From contig NAUB01000029.1 of assembly GCA_003676145.1 (NCBI GenBank), positions 1 to 64,000 of the forward strand: a stretch of DNA of 64,000 nt. The letters are read 5' to 3'. Shown one piece after another: positions 63,534-64,000 of this stretch; the stretch's first letter is position 1, and every line of letters begins with the position of its first letter. The stretch is from a gamma proteobacterium symbiont of Stewartia floridana. Lineage in GTDB: Bacteria > Pseudomonadota > Gammaproteobacteria > Chromatiales > Chromatiaceae. The translations under genes and the position numbers were made by a program. Below the pieces are notes generated by a model. The model saw nothing but the letters and a program-made list of their open reading frames with translations, had not been told where the DNA came from and did no database searches.

Positions 63534-64000
63534 ATGAAGAAATCACTCTTTTTTCTGGCTTGCCTGGTGATGCTTCTGCCATTGAATAGCCAGGCAAATG
63601 TAATCAGAACCACGGGCTCCATCACGGATGGGGGAATCGGGTCTGTGTCCTATGTGCTATTCGATCAGGACGCCACTGCAAGAACCAGAATTGCAGTCAA
63701 TTCGAATGATTTCGATACAGAGATCTTTCTGTTCGAGAATGACGGCACATTGAACAGAAATGACCGGATTGCGCACAACGACGACCGTAACTTTCCGATC
63801 AATCTGAATTCCCTGATCAATAGAGTGTTACAGGCAGGAAGCTATATCGTAGCCATCTCCGCTTACGACCTGACCCGCGGCGAAGCCGTCAGGGGAGTAA
63901 ACAGAGGCAACGATCAATCCGGCTATGGTGACTACAGAATCAGAATCGCATCGAATGCCAATGTCAGATTCAGCAATGTACCTGAACCTGCCACGCTTTC
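63534..64000 (+). CDS. PEP-CTERM protein, partial (cut by window end)
   Basis: The first 155 residues of a secreted protein, running off the right edge. It has a signal peptide (MKKSLFFLACLVMLLPLNSQ) and a beta-rich DVUA0089-like domain (FDTEIFLFENDGTLNRND, RIAHNDDRN, AGSYIVAISAYDL). The last visible residues are NVPEPATLS, the start of a classic PEP-CTERM sorting signal. AAGGA lies 7 bases before the ATG. An exosortase would process it; the acyltransferase at 41.7 kb is of the exosortase-associated type. Confidence 0.88.
   Translation, partial: MKKSLFFLACLVMLLPLNSQANVIRTTGSITDGGIGSVSYVLFDQDATARTRIAVNSNDFDTEIFLFENDGTLNRNDRIAHNDDRNFPINLNSLINRVLQAGSYIVAISAYDLTRGEAVRGVNRGNDQSGYGDYRIRIASNANVRFSNVPEPATL

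Overview
The window looks like chromosomal DNA of a gammaproteobacterium, probably a Chromatiales-type, sulfur-oxidiser-like lineage. This is an inference from gene content, not a placement. Supporting it are proteins close to gammaproteobacterial forms (FolE, RNase PH, RdgB, Rep next to a cytochrome c5, YicC, the suf genes), many c-type cytochromes and c-di-GMP/PAS sensor proteins, and a PEP-CTERM/exosortase-type surface-protein theme. No phage, insertion sequence or CRISPR array was seen. One tRNA gene (Arg, anticodon CCG) is present.

Layout. 0.7-6 kb: a DUF302 protein, an Rrf2-family regulator with a palindromic operator in its own promoter, a DUF2189 membrane protein, a DCC-type thiol protein, an SDR enzyme and folE. 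6.3-12.7 kb: a tightly coupled minus-strand operon of a corrinoid-binding protein, a UroD/MtaA-type methyltransferase-like protein, a histidine kinase with an N-terminal DUF1638-like domain, and a REC-PAS-PAS-GGDEF-EAL-CZB protein. This is the strongest candidate for an undescribed system: a corrinoid/one-carbon sensing module wired to c-di-GMP. 13-22 kb: yicC, a Ser/Thr kinase/PP2C pair, GlsB-type and YpfJ-type proteins, a DUF2780 protein, a HerA-like ATPase, a YedK-type SRAP protein, rph and rdgB, then a 31-bp inverted repeat. 22-29 kb: a Met-rich membrane protein, a DUF1330 protein, TRAP permeases without a binding protein, a DUF2782 protein, a LOG-family protein, rep, cytochrome c5 and tRNA-Arg.

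29-35.4 kb: a PEP-CTERM-like protein, an SGNH hydrolase, small secreted proteins, and a two-gene operon for a Cyc2-like cytochrome-porin plus a diheme cytochrome c (a possible outer-membrane electron route). 35.4-41 kb: an ABC/FtsX/HlyD-type exporter and a diguanylate cyclase. 41.7-48 kb: an exosortase-associated acyltransferase overlapping an E1-like enzyme, a SIMPL-domain protein, a PhnD-sensor histidine kinase and a soluble zinc-sensing (CZB) chemoreceptor. 48-53.4 kb: a suf operon (small membrane protein, sufB-C-D-T-A-E) with no sufS and a near-consensus IscR type-1 site over its promoter. 53.6-64 kb: an unknown protein, sdaA, a HAD hydrolase, a very large RND-cNMP-GGDEF-like fusion, a Spy/CpxP-like protein, a Pro-Gly repeat protein, an ABM-like protein, a peptidoglycan-binding/CHAP-like protein, and a PEP-CTERM protein cut by the window end.

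How it fits together. Signalling dominates: three GGDEF-containing proteins (one degenerate), two CZB zinc-sensing domains, two histidine kinases and a Ser/Thr kinase/phosphatase pair. Surface biogenesis (PEP-CTERM proteins, exosortase acyltransferase, cytochrome-porin) and Fe-S assembly are the other main themes. All functions are read from sequence only; no database search was run.
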